Source: Ideonella livida
GTDB taxonomy: Bacteria; Pseudomonadota; Gammaproteobacteria; Burkholderiales; Burkholderiaceae_C
Reading direction: 5' to 3'
Length of the DNA stretch: 64,000 bases
Assembly (NCBI RefSeq): GCF_010499455.1
Contig: NZ_JAAGOH010000008.1
Coordinates: forward strand, 62,001-126,000
Under the pieces are notes generated by a model. It saw nothing but the letters and a program-made list of their open reading frames with translations, ran no database searches and was not told where the DNA came from. This document shows, in pieces, positions 52,729-62,600 of this stretch. The translations under genes were made by a program, and so were the position numbers. Positions within the stretch are counted from its first letter, which is position 1; every line of letters begins with the position of its first letter.

Positions 52729-53472
52729 ATGAGGCCACTTGGGGCGGCCCGGCTTTTCCGCAGGAAGCCGGCTGCGGCCCCGGCGCTGCTCGGCCTGCTG
52801 ATCCTGGCCGGTTGCGCCAGCGGACCCGGGCGTGCAGACAGCCCCCCCACGGGTGGCCGCACCCTGGCCCCCGAGTCCTTGTTGTTGTTCCAGGCCGAGC
52901 ACGGGCAGGACGCGCTTCAGCAAGACCGTGACCGTTATGCCTGCTACCGCTGGGCCGTGGATCAAACGGGGGTGGACCCGGGGCTGGGCAGCGTGGTGCA
53001 GACCGCCCGCCAAGCCCAGGCGGCAGCCGACGCGGCCAGCCAAGCCGCCGACCGCAGCGCCCCGCGCGACGCCACGCCGGTGGTGGTGGGCGCCGCCGCC
53101 GGTGCGGTGGTGGGGGCCATGTCGGTCGGGGGCGGTCCCGGTGGGCCGCGCATGGGCGGGCAAGCCGGTGTCATGGGTGGCCCGACCGGTCGCAGCGGCG
53201 GCTGGCACGGCGGCGTGGAAGTGAGTGGCGGCGGCGGTGGGGCCCTGGTGGTGGGCGCCCTCATCGGCGCCGTCTTCGGCATGGTGGCCAGCGAGCAAGA
53301 GGCCCGTGCCACCGAGCGCGTGCGCCGCCGTGAGGCCGAGCAGCAGCAAGCCGCCGCCGAGGCCTCGCGCCGCCCCATCGAAGACTTCCGCCGCGCGATG
53401 ACCGCCTGCATGACGGGCAGGGGCTACGCCCGAGTCACCGTGGGGGCCTCCGGCCAAGGGGGCACGCCATGA
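52729..53472 (+). CDS. Glycine-zipper lipoprotein
   Basis: 247 aa. The leader ends in the lipobox LLILAGC-A, so it is lipid-anchored. A Cys/His-containing segment DRYACYRWAVDQTGVDP (near 70-86) is followed by two glycine-rich membrane-spanning zippers (VVVGAAAGAVVGAMSVGGG and LVVGALIGAVFGMVAS), a charged helix and a C-terminal CMTGRGYARV. Same end module as its downstream neighbour. Start at ATG 52729 after a run of G; earlier in-frame starts give no signal. The stop overlaps the next ATG. Function unknown, outer-membrane location likely. Confidence 0.78.
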   Translation: MRPLGAARLFRRKPAAAPALLGLLILAGCASGPGRADSPPTGGRTLAPESLLLFQAEHGQDALQQDRDRYACYRWAVDQTGVDPGLGSVVQTARQAQAAADAASQAADRSAPRDATPVVVGAAAGAVVGAMSVGGGPGGPRMGGQAGVMGGPTGRSGGWHGGVEVSGGGGGALVVGALIGAVFGMVASEQEARATERVRRREAEQQQAAAEASRRPIEDFRRAMTACMTGRGYARVTVGASGQGGTP

Positions 53473-54212
53473 CGGGGCGTACCGTGTTCCTGCTGCTGTC
53501 CTTGGCCTTGGCTGCGGCTTTGCAGGCGCATCCGGCGCGCGCGCAAGCCCGGATGGACGACCCCCGCCACGGCCCCGGGCTGGGCCAGGTGGTGCGCCAT
53601 CCGCCGCCCGGCGCCTTTGTCGCACCCTGGCGCGGTGTGGACTACCGGCACTTTGACGGCATCTGGTACCGCCCCGGACCGCACGGGTGGGTGGTGGTCA
53701 GCCCGCCGGTGGGCGTGTGGGTCAGTGGTCTGCCCCCGTGGGCAGTGACCGTGGTGATCGGCGGCTTCCTGTACTGGCGGGTCGACTCGGTCTACTACCG
53801 AGCCCGCGATGGCGGGTATGAGGTGGTGACATCGCCCCCAGCCGCCGGCAGCACGGTGGTGGACAGCGGCCGGATGAGCGCCGCCAGCGGCCCCTTGCCA
53901 CGGCAGTTCGTCTACCCCCGCCAAGGCCAGGACGCCAGCTTGCAAGCCAGCGACAAATACGCCTGCCACCGCTGGGCCGTGGACCAAACCCACTTGGACC
54001 CCAGCGCGGCCGCTGGCGCAGCGCTGGCGCCGGAGGCCTCTGGTGTGAAGGGTGTTGCGGGAGGGACTGCGGCCACCGGTACCACCCCCGCCTCCGGCAG
54101 CGCCGGCTTGACGCTGCGCGCTGACCTTCCCAGTGCCAAATCGGGGCCGCGCGAAGACTACCTACGGGCCCTTGCTGCCTGCCTGGAAGGTCGGGGATAC
54201 ACCGTTCGCTGA
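53469..54212 (+). CDS. DUF6515-like exported protein
   Basis: 247 aa, with a signal peptide (VFLLLSLALAAALQAHPARA). The central part, VDYRHFDGIWYRPGPHGWVV, VSPPVGVWVSGLPPWAVTVV and YWRVDSVYYR, has the aromatic strand pattern of DUF6515 proteins. The C-terminal part repeats its neighbour's module: DKYACHRWAVDQTHLDP and LAACLEGRGYTVR. Overlap with the lipoprotein gene (ATGA) implies that they work together. Biochemical role unknown. Confidence 0.75.
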   Translation: MTGRTVFLLLSLALAAALQAHPARAQARMDDPRHGPGLGQVVRHPPPGAFVAPWRGVDYRHFDGIWYRPGPHGWVVVSPPVGVWVSGLPPWAVTVVIGGFLYWRVDSVYYRARDGGYEVVTSPPAAGSTVVDSGRMSAASGPLPRQFVYPRQGQDASLQASDKYACHRWAVDQTHLDPSAAAGAALAPEASGVKGVAGGTAATGTTPASGSAGLTLRADLPSAKSGPREDYLRALAACLEGRGYTVR

Positions 54213-54418
54213 ATGTGCGCTCTTGGCCTCGGCGTTGAGACACAAATCCACCTGCTAGAGCTCAGAAGCATCACGTCTCGGACCTGATCGCGTCGAGGTC
54301 GCCTTCCACCGCAGTTCCTGCTAGACGCAGCGAAAGACACCCACAGAATCATTTAGGATGGCTTTGTCGATGCCGTTGGTGCGTCCGACCAGAGTCGAAT
54401 CTTTTCAGAGGGGTTTAC

Positions 54419-55438
54419 ATGATTTTTCCTGAGCTGGTTTTTGTGGTAGAGCCAGAACAATTGCCGGTGGCTGCAAAATCCCCATTTAATATCAATGCGG
54501 AAACCTACAAACCGAACTTTGTGATCCAGGCCTCGGCAGAGGCGCCCGATAAGATTAGCGGAAGCCTATCTTCTCAATCGGCTGTGTTGAAGGAAGTGGC
54601 GAAGTCACTCTTGAAGTCATCACTCGTCCCATGGCCCGTCGGCCTCGCTGTCGCTGGCTATGAGGCATATAGTGCAATTAACGATAATCGAAAGAACACT
54701 CAGACTGAAGTGCCGTCGACAGCTCCCGAGGAGGAGAAGATTGAGGAGCAATTGCTAATTTTTCTTTGCCGCTATGCAGTCACTGTGGAAAACCTTGCCC
54801 GTTCGAATGCTCGGTTCCAACCAGGACACCCCCGGGTTGGACAAACATATAGGTTGCACCCATTGGCAAACTTGTTGGCGCGTGGTGATAAGGGGCCACT
54901 TTACATTCCTGACAATAGCTTTGATGAGATCTTGCTCGAGGAGCGCGAGGCGGAGTTGTTACGTTTGCTTGTCAGTCTTGGTGCGCGGAAGATTACGGTC
55001 TCAGAGCGCCTAACACAGAATTCGGACATCACCACTACGGTCCAAGCTGAAGTGTCAAATGGAAAACTAGGTGAGGCTGGAATGGACTTCCGCTCGCAGG
55101 GCAAGGGCCGCAACGGAGAGTTCAAGTCCCGGGTGTTCGAACTGGAGGGGCGGCCCCTGAAGTACGGCCAACGGATCCAGCGAGAGAAATTCGCATGGCT
55201 GGAATTCGAGCCGAGTTGGTCTTCCTTAGTGTTTGCTCGCGAGGAGGGTGGCTGCCTGCGAGCAACCATCGAATTGAAGCAGGAGACTGACTACTCTAAC
55301 GAAAGGCAAATCGCTGCACGTCTTAAAGCTGCAGCTTATGTCCAAGCATCGACTAAGGCCGCCAAGGCACGGCGTGAGATGGAAGATCGGTCACATTTTT
55401 TTGATGTGGAGTTCTGTCCGATGCAATCAGAGTCTTGA
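54419..55438 (+). CDS. Unrecognised 339-aa protein in an AT-richer patch
   Basis: AGAGGGG precedes the ATG. No signal peptide. A Ser/Val-rich first 60 residues precede a hydrophobic stretch (SSLVPWPVGLAVAGYEAYSAI), an acidic linker (TEVPSTAPEEEKIEEQ), then LLIFLCRYAVTVENLARSNARFQ read in parts, YRLHPLANLLARG, an alternating-strand segment (LVSLGARKITVSE) and a beta-rich C-terminal part ending HFFDVEF. I do not recognise the family. Base composition stands out: two sampled 60-base lines (54481 and 54661) have 28 and 26 G+C, against 41 in a typical line (49201). Codon use is different from the neighbours, suggesting acquisition. Could be a toxin, effector or phage-like protein. Confidence 0.75.
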   Translation: MIFPELVFVVEPEQLPVAAKSPFNINAETYKPNFVIQASAEAPDKISGSLSSQSAVLKEVAKSLLKSSLVPWPVGLAVAGYEAYSAINDNRKNTQTEVPSTAPEEEKIEEQLLIFLCRYAVTVENLARSNARFQPGHPRVGQTYRLHPLANLLARGDKGPLYIPDNSFDEILLEEREAELLRLLVSLGARKITVSERLTQNSDITTTVQAEVSNGKLGEAGMDFRSQGKGRNGEFKSRVFELEGRPLKYGQRIQREKFAWLEFEPSWSSLVFAREEGGCLRATIELKQETDYSNERQIAARLKAAAYVQASTKAAKARREMEDRSHFFDVEFCPMQSES

Positions 55439-55616
55439 ACAATCGACTGACCGAGGGCTCGTTTGGTTGCCTGCAATAGCTTATGAAATCAGGGTTGTAA
55501 GCTGCATGGTCGTCGTTTTCATGTTTCTTCCGGAACGGTGAACAAATGGGTTTGTAAAGTGTGGGAAATTCTGCAGTGATTTCAAATACTATTGCGTAGC
55601 GTCAGACTTAAAGAAC

Positions 55617-57149
55617 TCAGTCCCACAATATTCGCATGGCCTGTCCAAAGGCTTGCACCCGCCTCTCAGCCTGAGCCGATTCACCGGCATACCGCCCCAA
55701 GCGCCAACAGCCGGCCACCATCACACCGGCCCAGGGGCGGGTGGGGCCGGAGAAGACCAGGCCGTCCAGCCAATGGCCGGGCGGCAGGCCGGCCAGGGTG
55801 GGGTCGTCTTCGTCCACCAGCAGCAGGTCGGCGCGGGCGCCGGCTTGCAGGCCCCAGGTGGTGTGGCCGGCGGCTTGGGCTCCGCCATGTTGCACGCGCT
55901 GGAACAGGTGGCCGGCGGTGCTGCCGGGGGCCAGGCCGGTGTCGTGGGTGGGTTGGGCGCCCGCTGATGCAGCGTCGCCCAAGGCGGGTGCGGCGTCGCC
56001 CCGGGCTGATGTGGCGCCGTTCCACGGCGGGTTGGCCCCCAGGTTGCGCTGGCGCAGGCCCAGGCGCTGGCCGTATTCGAGCCAACGCAGTTCTTCGCGC
56101 CAGTCGCGCAGCACCTGGCTGTCAGAGCCCAGGGTGAGGGGCACGCCGGCGGCGAGCCAGCCGGGCAGGTCGGTGAGGCCGTCGCCCAGGTTGGCCTCGG
56201 TGCCGGGGCAGAGGACCACGCCGGCGCCGCTGGCGGCCACGGCGGCAATCTCTGCCTGGTTCACATGGGTGGCGTGCACCAGCAGCCAGCGGGCATCCAG
56301 CAGGCCTTGGGCGGCCAGCCACTGCACGGGGCGCTGGCCGGTGGCCTGCAGGCAGTCGTCCACCTCGGCGGTTTGTTCGGCCACATGGATGTGGACCGGG
56401 CCGCTGGCCTGGGCGGCCAGTTCGCGCAGGGCGTGCAGGCTCTGCGGCGCCGCGGCGCGCAGTGAATGCACGGCCCAGCCGGCGGTGAGCAGCGGCCGGG
56501 CTTGCTGGCGGGCTTGGGCGTCGATGCGGGTCCAGGCGCGGCCCACGGCAGCGGCGTCGCGGGCAAAACCTTGCTGGTCAGGCCGCAAGCTGGGCTGAAA
56601 AAAGCCGGCGCGCTGGTAGAGCACGGGCAGCAGGGTCAGGCCGATGCCGACCTGGGCGGCGGCGTCGATCAGCGCTTGGTCCATGGCGGCGCTGGCGGCC
56701 TCGCGGGTGTCAGCGTCTGGCGGCTCGGCGCCCGGGGGCTGCGGCGGATGGGCCAGGTAGTGGAACTCGCAGACCTGGGTGTAGCCACCGGCCAGCAGTT
56801 CGGCGTAGCACTGGGCGGCCACGGTGCGCAGGGCGTCGGGGCCGAGTTGGCCGGCCACGCGGTACATGCGGTCGCGCCAGCCCCAGAAGCTGTCGCCGGG
56901 CTGGCCGCTGCGCTCGGCCAGGCCGGCAAAGGCGCGCTGGAAGGCGTGGCTGTGGGCGTTCACCAGCCCGGGCAGCACGGCGCCGGGCAGGCGCTGCGCC
57001 TGCGGCGGGCAGGCTTGGCCGGGGCGCACGTCCAGCCACTGGCCCTCGGGGCTGGCGCGCAACAGCACATCGGTGTGCCAGCCGCCGTGCGGCCAGGGGC
57101 CAGGCAGCCAGGCGCGGGGGGCCCACAGCAGGGTGTCGGGAGCGGACAT
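55617..57149 (-). CDS. hutF: Formimidoylglutamate deiminase HutF
   Basis: 510 aa amidohydrolase. It converts N-formimino-L-glutamate to N-formyl-L-glutamate plus ammonia, the five-step hut branch. NAHSHAFQRAF gives the first metal-binding H-x-H, then HIHVAEQ, VHATHVN and GSDSQVLRDWREELRWLEYG. Together with HutG it sets this route apart from the HutE/formiminoglutamase type. The region near 380-410 carries an Ala/Gly-rich insertion (ATSARGDAAPALGDAASAGA) absent from shorter relatives. The last of five co-directional hut genes. Confidence 0.93.
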   Translation of the reverse strand: MSAPDTLLWAPRAWLPGPWPHGGWHTDVLLRASPEGQWLDVRPGQACPPQAQRLPGAVLPGLVNAHSHAFQRAFAGLAERSGQPGDSFWGWRDRMYRVAGQLGPDALRTVAAQCYAELLAGGYTQVCEFHYLAHPPQPPGAEPPDADTREAASAAMDQALIDAAAQVGIGLTLLPVLYQRAGFFQPSLRPDQQGFARDAAAVGRAWTRIDAQARQQARPLLTAGWAVHSLRAAAPQSLHALRELAAQASGPVHIHVAEQTAEVDDCLQATGQRPVQWLAAQGLLDARWLLVHATHVNQAEIAAVAASGAGVVLCPGTEANLGDGLTDLPGWLAAGVPLTLGSDSQVLRDWREELRWLEYGQRLGLRQRNLGANPPWNGATSARGDAAPALGDAASAGAQPTHDTGLAPGSTAGHLFQRVQHGGAQAAGHTTWGLQAGARADLLLVDEDDPTLAGLPPGHWLDGLVFSGPTRPWAGVMVAGCWRLGRYAGESAQAERRVQAFGQAMRILWD

Positions 57150-57173
57150 GGCGAGTCTTTGTCTGGGTGGGTC

Positions 57174-57992
57174 TCAAGTGGCAGGACGCCACTGAGTCAG
57201 CGCGGTGAGCAAGGCGCGCAGCACGGGCTGCAGGCGGGCCACGCGGGTGGCGTCCAGCACCGGGGGCAGGGGCGCGTCTTCGTCCAAGTAGGTGGCAAAG
57301 GCCATTTCCAGCTGCACGGCGTGGCGGCCCTGGGCGGGGCGGCCGTGGTGGCGGGTGATGTGGCCGCCCTTGAAGCGGCCGTCCACCACCTGGCTGAAGT
57401 GGCTCTGCCCGGCCAGCACGGCGGCGAGTTGGGCGCGCAGGGCGGGGTCGCAACTGGCGCCGCTGGCGGTGCCCAGGTTCAGGTCGGGCAGGCGGCCGTC
57501 AAACAGCCAGGGCAGGCGCGAGCGGATGCTGTGGCCGTCAAACAGCACGGCGTGGCCGTGTTGGGCTTGCAGGCGGCTGAGTTCAGCCTCCAGCGCCTGG
57601 TGGTAGGGCCGCCAGAACTGCTCGCGGCGTTGGGCGATTTCGGCCTCATCGGGCTCGGTGCCGGGGGCGTAGAGGGGGCGGCCCTCAAAGTCTTGCAGCG
57701 GGCACAGGCCGGTGTTGTTGGCGCCGGGGTACATGGGCGCGTTGTCGGGCGGGCGGTTCAGGTCCACCACATAGCGGCTGTAGCGCGGCACCAGCAGGCC
57801 GGCGCCCAGCTCGGTGTGGGCAAAGGCGTACAGCTCGGCCAGGTGCCAGTCGGTGTCAGGCACGGCCAGGGCGTGCGGCGCCAAGCGGGCGGCCAAGGCG
57901 GGGGGCAGCGCGGTGCCGCAGTGCGGCAGGCTGACCAGCAGCGGCGTGCGGCCGGGCAGCAGGGTGAAGGTGTCGGTGGACAGGGGCGTCAT
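57174..57992 (-). CDS. hutG: N-formylglutamate deformylase HutG
   Basis: 272 aa. Hydrolyses N-formyl-L-glutamate to glutamate and formate. LLVSLPHCGTALPPALA, DTDWHLAELYAF, YSRYVVDLNRPPDNAPMYPG, LFDGHSIRSRLPWLFDGRLP and DLNLGTASGASCDP are typical of the FGase family. ATG 57992 is used; a longer in-frame reading starts in a low-complexity proline stretch. It lies 24 bases before hutF and 44 after hutI. Confidence 0.93.
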   Translation of the reverse strand: MTPLSTDTFTLLPGRTPLLVSLPHCGTALPPALAARLAPHALAVPDTDWHLAELYAFAHTELGAGLLVPRYSRYVVDLNRPPDNAPMYPGANNTGLCPLQDFEGRPLYAPGTEPDEAEIAQRREQFWRPYHQALEAELSRLQAQHGHAVLFDGHSIRSRLPWLFDGRLPDLNLGTASGASCDPALRAQLAAVLAGQSHFSQVVDGRFKGGHITRHHGRPAQGRHAVQLEMAFATYLDEDAPLPPVLDATRVARLQPVLRALLTALTQWRPAT

Positions 57993-58036
57993 GAGGGGCG
58001 AATCCCAAAAAGGCGGTGGCGGTGGTGAGGGCGGCT

Positions 58037-59296
58037 TCACAGCGCCACCGGCTGGCCGGCCTGCACTAGGCGGCGCAGTGGGCGGTGGCCAAAGCGGCTG
58101 GCCAGTTCGCGGGGGTGGTCCACGTCCCACAGGGCCAGGTCGGCCTGCAGGCCGGGGGCGAGTTGGCCCAGGCGCTGCTGCAGGCCCAGGGCGCGGGCGG
58201 CGTGCTGGGTGTGGCCGCGCAGCGCTTCTTCGGGCGTGAGGCCGAACAGGGTGCAGGCCATGTTCATCATCAGCAGGGGCGAGAGCGTGGGCGAGCTGCC
58301 GGGGTTGTGGTCGGTGGCCAGGGCCAGGGGCACGCCGGCGGCGCGCAGCGCGGCCACCGGGGGGCAGTGGGTGTCGCGCAGGTGGTAGTAGGCGCCGGGC
58401 AGCAGCACAGCCACGGTGCCGGCCGCCGCCATGGCCTGGATGCCGGCGGCGTCCAGGTGCTCCAGGTGGTCGGCGCTGAGGGCGCCGTGGCGGGCGGCCA
58501 GCGCGGCACCGCCTTGCAGGCTGAGTTGCTCGGCATGCAGCTTGACGGGCAGGCCCAGGGCGCGGGCGGCGGTGAACAGGCGGTTGATCTGCGCGGGGCT
58601 GAAGGCGATGGATTCGCAGAAGCCGTCCACCGCGTCCACCAGGCCTTCAGCCACCCAGGCGGGCAGCCACTGGAGGATGGCGTCGAGGTAGTCGTCGGGC
58701 CGGCCTTGGAATTCAGGCGGCACGGCGTGGGCGGCCAGGGCGGTGGTGCGCACGGTGAGCGGCAGCGCCTGGCCCAAGCCACGGGCCACACGCAAGCAGC
58801 GGGCTTCATGCTCGGCGCTCAGGCCGTAGCCGCTCTTGACTTCCAGCGTGGTCACGCCTTCGGCGATCAAGGCGCGGGCCCGGGCGGTGGCCAGGCGCAG
58901 CAGGGTGGCGTCGTCTGCCGCGCGGGTGGCGGCCACGGTGCTGCGGATGCCACCGCCGGCGCGGGCAATTTGCTCGTAGCTGGCGCCTTGCTGGCGCAGC
59001 TCGAACTCGGCGGTTCGGTCGCCGGCGTAGACGAGGTGGGTGTGCGGGTCCACCAAACCGGGGGTGAGCACGCCGCCGCCCAGGTCGGTTTCTTCGTCCA
59101 CGGCCAGGCCGGCCGGCAAGTCTGCCGCCGGGCCAACCCAGGTGATGCGGGGGCCTTGCGCCAGCACGGCGCCGTGGGGCAGCCAGCCCCACGGGGTGGG
59201 GCCATCGTCCAGCGTGGCCAGGTGGGCGCCACGCCAGAGGCGGCGGGGGCCGGGGGACGGGTCAGCATGAGGGCCGGGTGGGGCGGCGTGGGGCAT
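58037..59296 (-). CDS. hutI: Imidazolonepropionase HutI
   Basis: 419 aa amidohydrolase. Opens imidazolone-5-propionate to formiminoglutamate. [20 protein letters not shown] supplies the H-x-H metal site, followed by the substrate-binding [35 protein letters not shown] and [11 protein letters not shown] complete the metal and substrate positions. ATG 59296 gives the normal N-terminus; the longer frame (from 59530) begins in low-complexity sequence antisense to hutD. Confidence 0.94.
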   Translation of the reverse strand: MPHAAPPGPHADPSPGPRRLWRGAHLATLDDGPTPWGWLPHGAVLAQGPRITWVGPAADLPAGLAVDEETDLGGGVLTPGLVDPHTHLVYAGDRTAEFELRQQGASYEQIARAGGGIRSTVAATRAADDATLLRLATARARALIAEGVTTLEVKSGYGLSAEHEARCLRVARGLGQALPLTVRTTALAAHAVPPEFQGRPDDYLDAILQWLPAWVAEGLVDAVDGFCESIAFSPAQINRLFTAARALGLPVKLHAEQLSLQGGAALAARHGALSADHLEHLDAAGIQAMAAAGTVAVLLPGAYYHLRDTHCPPVAALRAAGVPLALATDHNPGSSPTLSPLLMMNMACTLFGLTPEEALRGHTQHAARALGLQQRLGQLAPGLQADLALWDVDHPRELASRFGHRPLRRLVQAGQPVAL

Positions 59297-59345
59297 GGCG
59301 GCGAGCGGTGGCAAAGCGGGGTGAGCGGGCTGAGGCGACAGGCTG

Positions 59346-60005
59346 TCAGCCGATGGCGTGCAGCCACCAGCCGGCGGGGCTGGGGGTGGCGGCATCAGCG
59401 GGGCCGTCTTCCCACAGCGTCCAGGCGCGGGGGTCGGCGTCGGTCCACAGCAGGGTCCAGGCGGGCAGCCCTTGCGGTGGGGCGTCTGCGCCCGTGGCCA
59501 CCCGCACGGCGCGGCGGTTGAGCAGGCCACGCCACACGCTGCCGCTGGGCGGCGCCCAGGGCACGCCGGGGGTGGCGGGGTGCAGGCCGCCCAAGGGGGC
59601 GGGGGCCAGCCCGTGGGCGGGGGCGCCGGCCAGCATCAGGTTCAGGTCCAGGCTGGGGGTGGTGGGGCTGCCGCCTTCCAGACTGGCCTCGGGGGGATTA
59701 CCGCCATCAAAGCGGCAGGCGGGGCTGTGGGCGGCTACGCGCACGCTGTGCTGCGGCCAGTGCAGGGTCACGGCCGGGCCGTCCAGCAGGGCGAAGTGGC
59801 GCTCCACCCCGGCAAAGGCCGAGAAGGGGCCGCCCTGGTGCACCTCGGCCACGCTGACGCGCAGGCGCCAGGGCAGCGGCGCTGCACCGGGTTCAAGCAG
59901 GGGCCAGGTGAGCAGCTCGCGGGTGAGGCCGCCGCCGTTGCGCCAGGGCTGGCGCGGCACCTCGGCCAGGGCCACGTGGTGCAGGGGCCAAGCGGGGGCA
60001 CTCAT
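59346..60005 (-). CDS. hutD: HutD family protein
   Basis: 219 aa cupin-like protein. The N-terminal [41 protein letters not shown] and [16 protein letters not shown] are family-typical. HutD has a putative regulatory or limiting role in histidine use, shown genetically in Pseudomonas, with unknown biochemistry. Its start overlaps the hutC stop (ATGA), so they are translated together. Confidence 0.85.
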   Translation of the reverse strand: MSAPAWPLHHVALAEVPRQPWRNGGGLTRELLTWPLLEPGAAPLPWRLRVSVAEVHQGGPFSAFAGVERHFALLDGPAVTLHWPQHSVRVAAHSPACRFDGGNPPEASLEGGSPTTPSLDLNLMLAGAPAHGLAPAPLGGLHPATPGVPWAPPSGSVWRGLLNRRAVRVATGADAPPQGLPAWTLLWTDADPRAWTLWEDGPADAATPSPAGWWLHAIG

Positions 60006-60754
60006 GGCGTGAACTGCCCTTCCAGCTGGTAGCGGCCGCCGGGGTGCAGCAGCCGGGCCACGGTGATGGCGGCTTGGCGCGACCAGGTGCGGCGCTGCAC
60101 CACCAGGCAGGCGGCGCCGGGGGCGATGGCCAGGGCGTCGGCTTCGTCGGCGCTGGCGTTGGCGGCTTCAATGGCATAGGCCGCACGCCACAGCGCGGTG
60201 TGCTGAAACAGGTAGTGGGTGGGCGTGAGGCGGCTGAAGTCTTGCGCCAGGTAGCCGGGCGCCTCGGCCGGGTTCACATGGCGGTCTTCCAGTTGCAGGG
60301 GCACGCCGGCCTCCAGGTGCACCAGCCGGGTGTGGAACACCGGCGTGCCCACCGGCAGCTCCAGCGCCTGGGCCACGGCGGCGCTGGCGGGCTCTTCACG
60401 CTGCAGCAGCACGCGGGTGGTGTGGGCGTGGCCCCGGGCGGCAATCTCTTCGTGCAAATCACGCAGCGTGAGCGTGGCCGACACCTTGTGCAGTTGTGCG
60501 GCAAAGGTGCCCACGCCCTGCACACGCTCCACCAGGCCGTCGGCCTGCAGCTCTTTGAGGGCGCGGTTGACCGTCATGCGGCTCACGCCGAACTGGGCCA
60601 CCAGCTCGGCCTCGGAGGGCATGAGCACGCCGGGCGGCCAGTCACCGGCGGCCAGCCGGTTTTTCAGGTGCTGCTTGACCTGGGCGTAGGGGGCGCGGGG
60701 CCCTGCCGGGGGGCTGGGCAGGGCGGCGTCGGGGCGAGGGGAGCGTGTGGCCAT
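60002..60754 (-). CDS. hutC: GntR-family histidine utilisation repressor HutC
   Basis: 250 aa. The winged helix [60 protein letters not shown] is a GntR DNA-binding domain; the C-terminal UTRA domain (about 95-245) binds urocanate in the HutC class. It should repress both hut transcripts until urocanate accumulates. ATG 60754 was chosen because the longer frame has no support. Divergent from hutU across a 113-base gap with an inverted repeat. Confidence 0.92.
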   Translation of the reverse strand: MATRSPRPDAALPSPPAGPRAPYAQVKQHLKNRLAAGDWPPGVLMPSEAELVAQFGVSRMTVNRALKELQADGLVERVQGVGTFAAQLHKVSATLTLRDLHEEIAARGHAHTTRVLLQREEPASAAVAQALELPVGTPVFHTRLVHLEAGVPLQLEDRHVNPAEAPGYLAQDFSRLTPTHYLFQHTALWRAAYAIEAANASADEADALAIAPGAACLVVQRRTWSRQAAITVARLLHPGGRYQLEGQFTP

Positions 60755-60767
60755 GGGGCCGCATGCT

Positions 60768-60793
60768 ACTTGTCTGCACCTGTCTAGACAAGT
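60768..60793. promoter_or_regulatory. HutC-type operator
   Basis: ACTTGTCT (60768-60775) and AGACAAGT (60786-60793) are exact inverted halves with a 10-base spacer, and the right half is part of a perfect palindrome TGTCTAGACA (60781-60790), similar to the T-G-T-x-T-A-x-A-C-A form of known HutC sites. It lies between hutC and hutU and overlaps the -35 of the hutU promoter. Confidence 0.75.
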
Positions 60794-60814
60794 GGATTGA
60801 TTTGCGCCTACAGT
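60785..60814 (+). promoter_or_regulatory. Candidate hutU promoter
   Basis: TAGACA (60785-60790, five of six matches to the -35) and TACAGT (60809-60814, four of six matches to the -10), 18 bases apart, lie 54 bases before the hutU ATG. The -35 is inside the operator, so binding of HutC would block it. Confidence 0.55.
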
Positions 60815-60867
60815 GCGCACCCATCCCATGCCGCCGGACGACCGGCCCGCCCTGCCAGGAGCCCTTG

Positions 60868-62562
60868 ATGACACCTTCCACCACCGCCACCCCCCGCCGC
60901 GTGCAGGCCCCCACCGGCAGCACCCTGCACTGCCGCAGCTGGCTGACCGAAGCCGCCTACCGCATGATCCAGAACAACCTGGACCCGGCCGTGGCCGAGA
61001 ACCCCGACGCCCTGGTGGTGTACGGCGGCATTGGCAAGGCGGCGCGCAACTGGGATTGTTTTGAGCAGATCCTGGCCAGCCTGCGCACCCTGGGCGACGA
61101 CGAGACCCTGCTGGTGCAAAGCGGCAAGCCGGTGGGCGTGTTCCGCACCCATGCCGACGCGCCGCGTGTGCTGATCGCCAACTCCAACCTGGTGCCGCAC
61201 TGGGCCACCTGGGAGCACTTCCACGCGTTGGACCGCCAGGGCCTGATGATGTACGGCCAGATGACGGCCGGCAGCTGGATCTACATCGGCACCCAGGGCA
61301 TCGTGCAGGGCACGTATGAAACCTTTGCCGAGGCGGGACGTCAGCATTACGGCGGCTCGCTGGAAGGCCGCTGGGTGCTGACCGCCGGCCTGGGCGGCAT
61401 GGGCGGCGCGCAGCCGCTGGCGGCCACGTTTGCCGGTGCGTGCTCGCTGAACATCGAGTGCCAGCAGTCGCGCATCGACTTCCGCCTGAACACCCGCTAC
61501 GTGGACGAGCAGGCCACCGACCTGGACGACGCGCTGGCCCGCATCACCCGCTACACCGCCGAGAAAAAGGCCATCTCCATCGCGCTGCTGGGCAACGCGG
61601 CCGAGGTGCTGCCCGAGCTGCTGCGCCGCGTGCAGGCCGGCACCGCGCCGCGCCCAGACATCGTGACCGACCAGACCTCGGCCCATGACCTGATCCACGG
61701 ATACCTGCCCGCCGGCTGGACGGTGGAACGCTGGAAAGCCGCCGGAGCCGACCCCGCCCAGCACGCCGAGCTGAAGGCCGCCGCCGCCCAGGGCTGCGCC
61801 GCCCATGTGCAGGCCATGCTGGGCTTTCAAGCCCTGGGCGTGCCCACGGTGGACTACGGCAACAACATCCGCCAAGTGGCGCTGGACCAGGGCGTGCAAA
61901 ACGCCTTTGACTTCCCCGGTTTTGTGCCCGCCTATGTGCGGCCGCAGTTTTGCGAGGGGCGCGGGCCCTTCCGCTGGGTGGCTTTGTCAGGCGACCCGGA
62001 AGACATCCGCAAGACCGACGCCAAGATCAAAGAACTCTTTCCCGAAGAGACGCGGGTGCACCGCTGGCTGGACATGGCGGCCGAGCGCATCGCCTTCCAA
62101 GGCTTGCCGGCACGCATCTGCTGGCTGGGCCTGGGCCAGCGCCACTTGGCCGGCTTGGCGTTCAATGAGATGGTGAAAAACGGCGAGCTGAAGGCGCCCA
62201 TCGTCATTGGCCGCGACCACCTGGACTGCGGCAGCGTGGCCAGCCCCAACCGAGAAACCGAGGCCATGCAAGACGGCAGCGACGCCGTGAGCGACTGGCC
62301 GCTGCTGAACGCCTTGCTCAACACCGCCGGCGGCGCCACCTGGGTGAGCCTGCACCACGGCGGCGGCGTGGGCATGGGCTTCTCGCAGCACAGCGGCGTG
62401 GTGATCGTGGCCGATGGCACCGAGGCCGCCGCCGAGCGCCTCTCGCGCGTGCTGTGGAACGACCCGGCCACCGGCGTGATGCGCCATGCCGACGCGGGCT
62501 ACGGCATCGCCCGCCAATGCGCCACCACCCAAGGCCTGAACCTGCCGATGATCACCGGCTGA
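60868..62562 (+). CDS. hutU: Urocanate hydratase HutU
   Basis: 564 aa, usual length. Adds water to urocanate, making imidazolonepropionate, with tightly bound NAD+. [20 protein letters not shown] at the N-terminus, [14 protein letters not shown], the NAD-binding [37 protein letters not shown] with the conserved Cys, and [17 protein letters not shown] are diagnostic. ATG 60868 has CCAGGAG upstream. It precedes hutH by 38 bases on the same transcript. Confidence 0.95.
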   Translation: MTPSTTATPRRVQAPTGSTLHCRSWLTEAAYRMIQNNLDPAVAENPDALVVYGGIGKAARNWDCFEQILASLRTLGDDETLLVQSGKPVGVFRTHADAPRVLIANSNLVPHWATWEHFHALDRQGLMMYGQMTAGSWIYIGTQGIVQGTYETFAEAGRQHYGGSLEGRWVLTAGLGGMGGAQPLAATFAGACSLNIECQQSRIDFRLNTRYVDEQATDLDDALARITRYTAEKKAISIALLGNAAEVLPELLRRVQAGTAPRPDIVTDQTSAHDLIHGYLPAGWTVERWKAAGADPAQHAELKAAAAQGCAAHVQAMLGFQALGVPTVDYGNNIRQVALDQGVQNAFDFPGFVPAYVRPQFCEGRGPFRWVALSGDPEDIRKTDAKIKELFPEETRVHRWLDMAAERIAFQGLPARICWLGLGQRHLAGLAFNEMVKNGELKAPIVIGRDHLDCGSVASPNRETEAMQDGSDAVSDWPLLNALLNTAGGATWVSLHHGGGVGMGFSQHSGVVIVADGTEAAAERLSRVLWNDPATGVMRHADAGYGIARQCATTQGLNLPMITG

Positions 62563-62600
62563 GTCCGCCCGCCCCCTTCAACTTTTCGACCGCACACCCC

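Noticed and set aside
59297-59530. Longer HutI start at 59530
   Set aside because: The added 78 residues are low-complexity and overlap the end of hutD; homologues start at the ATG at 59296.
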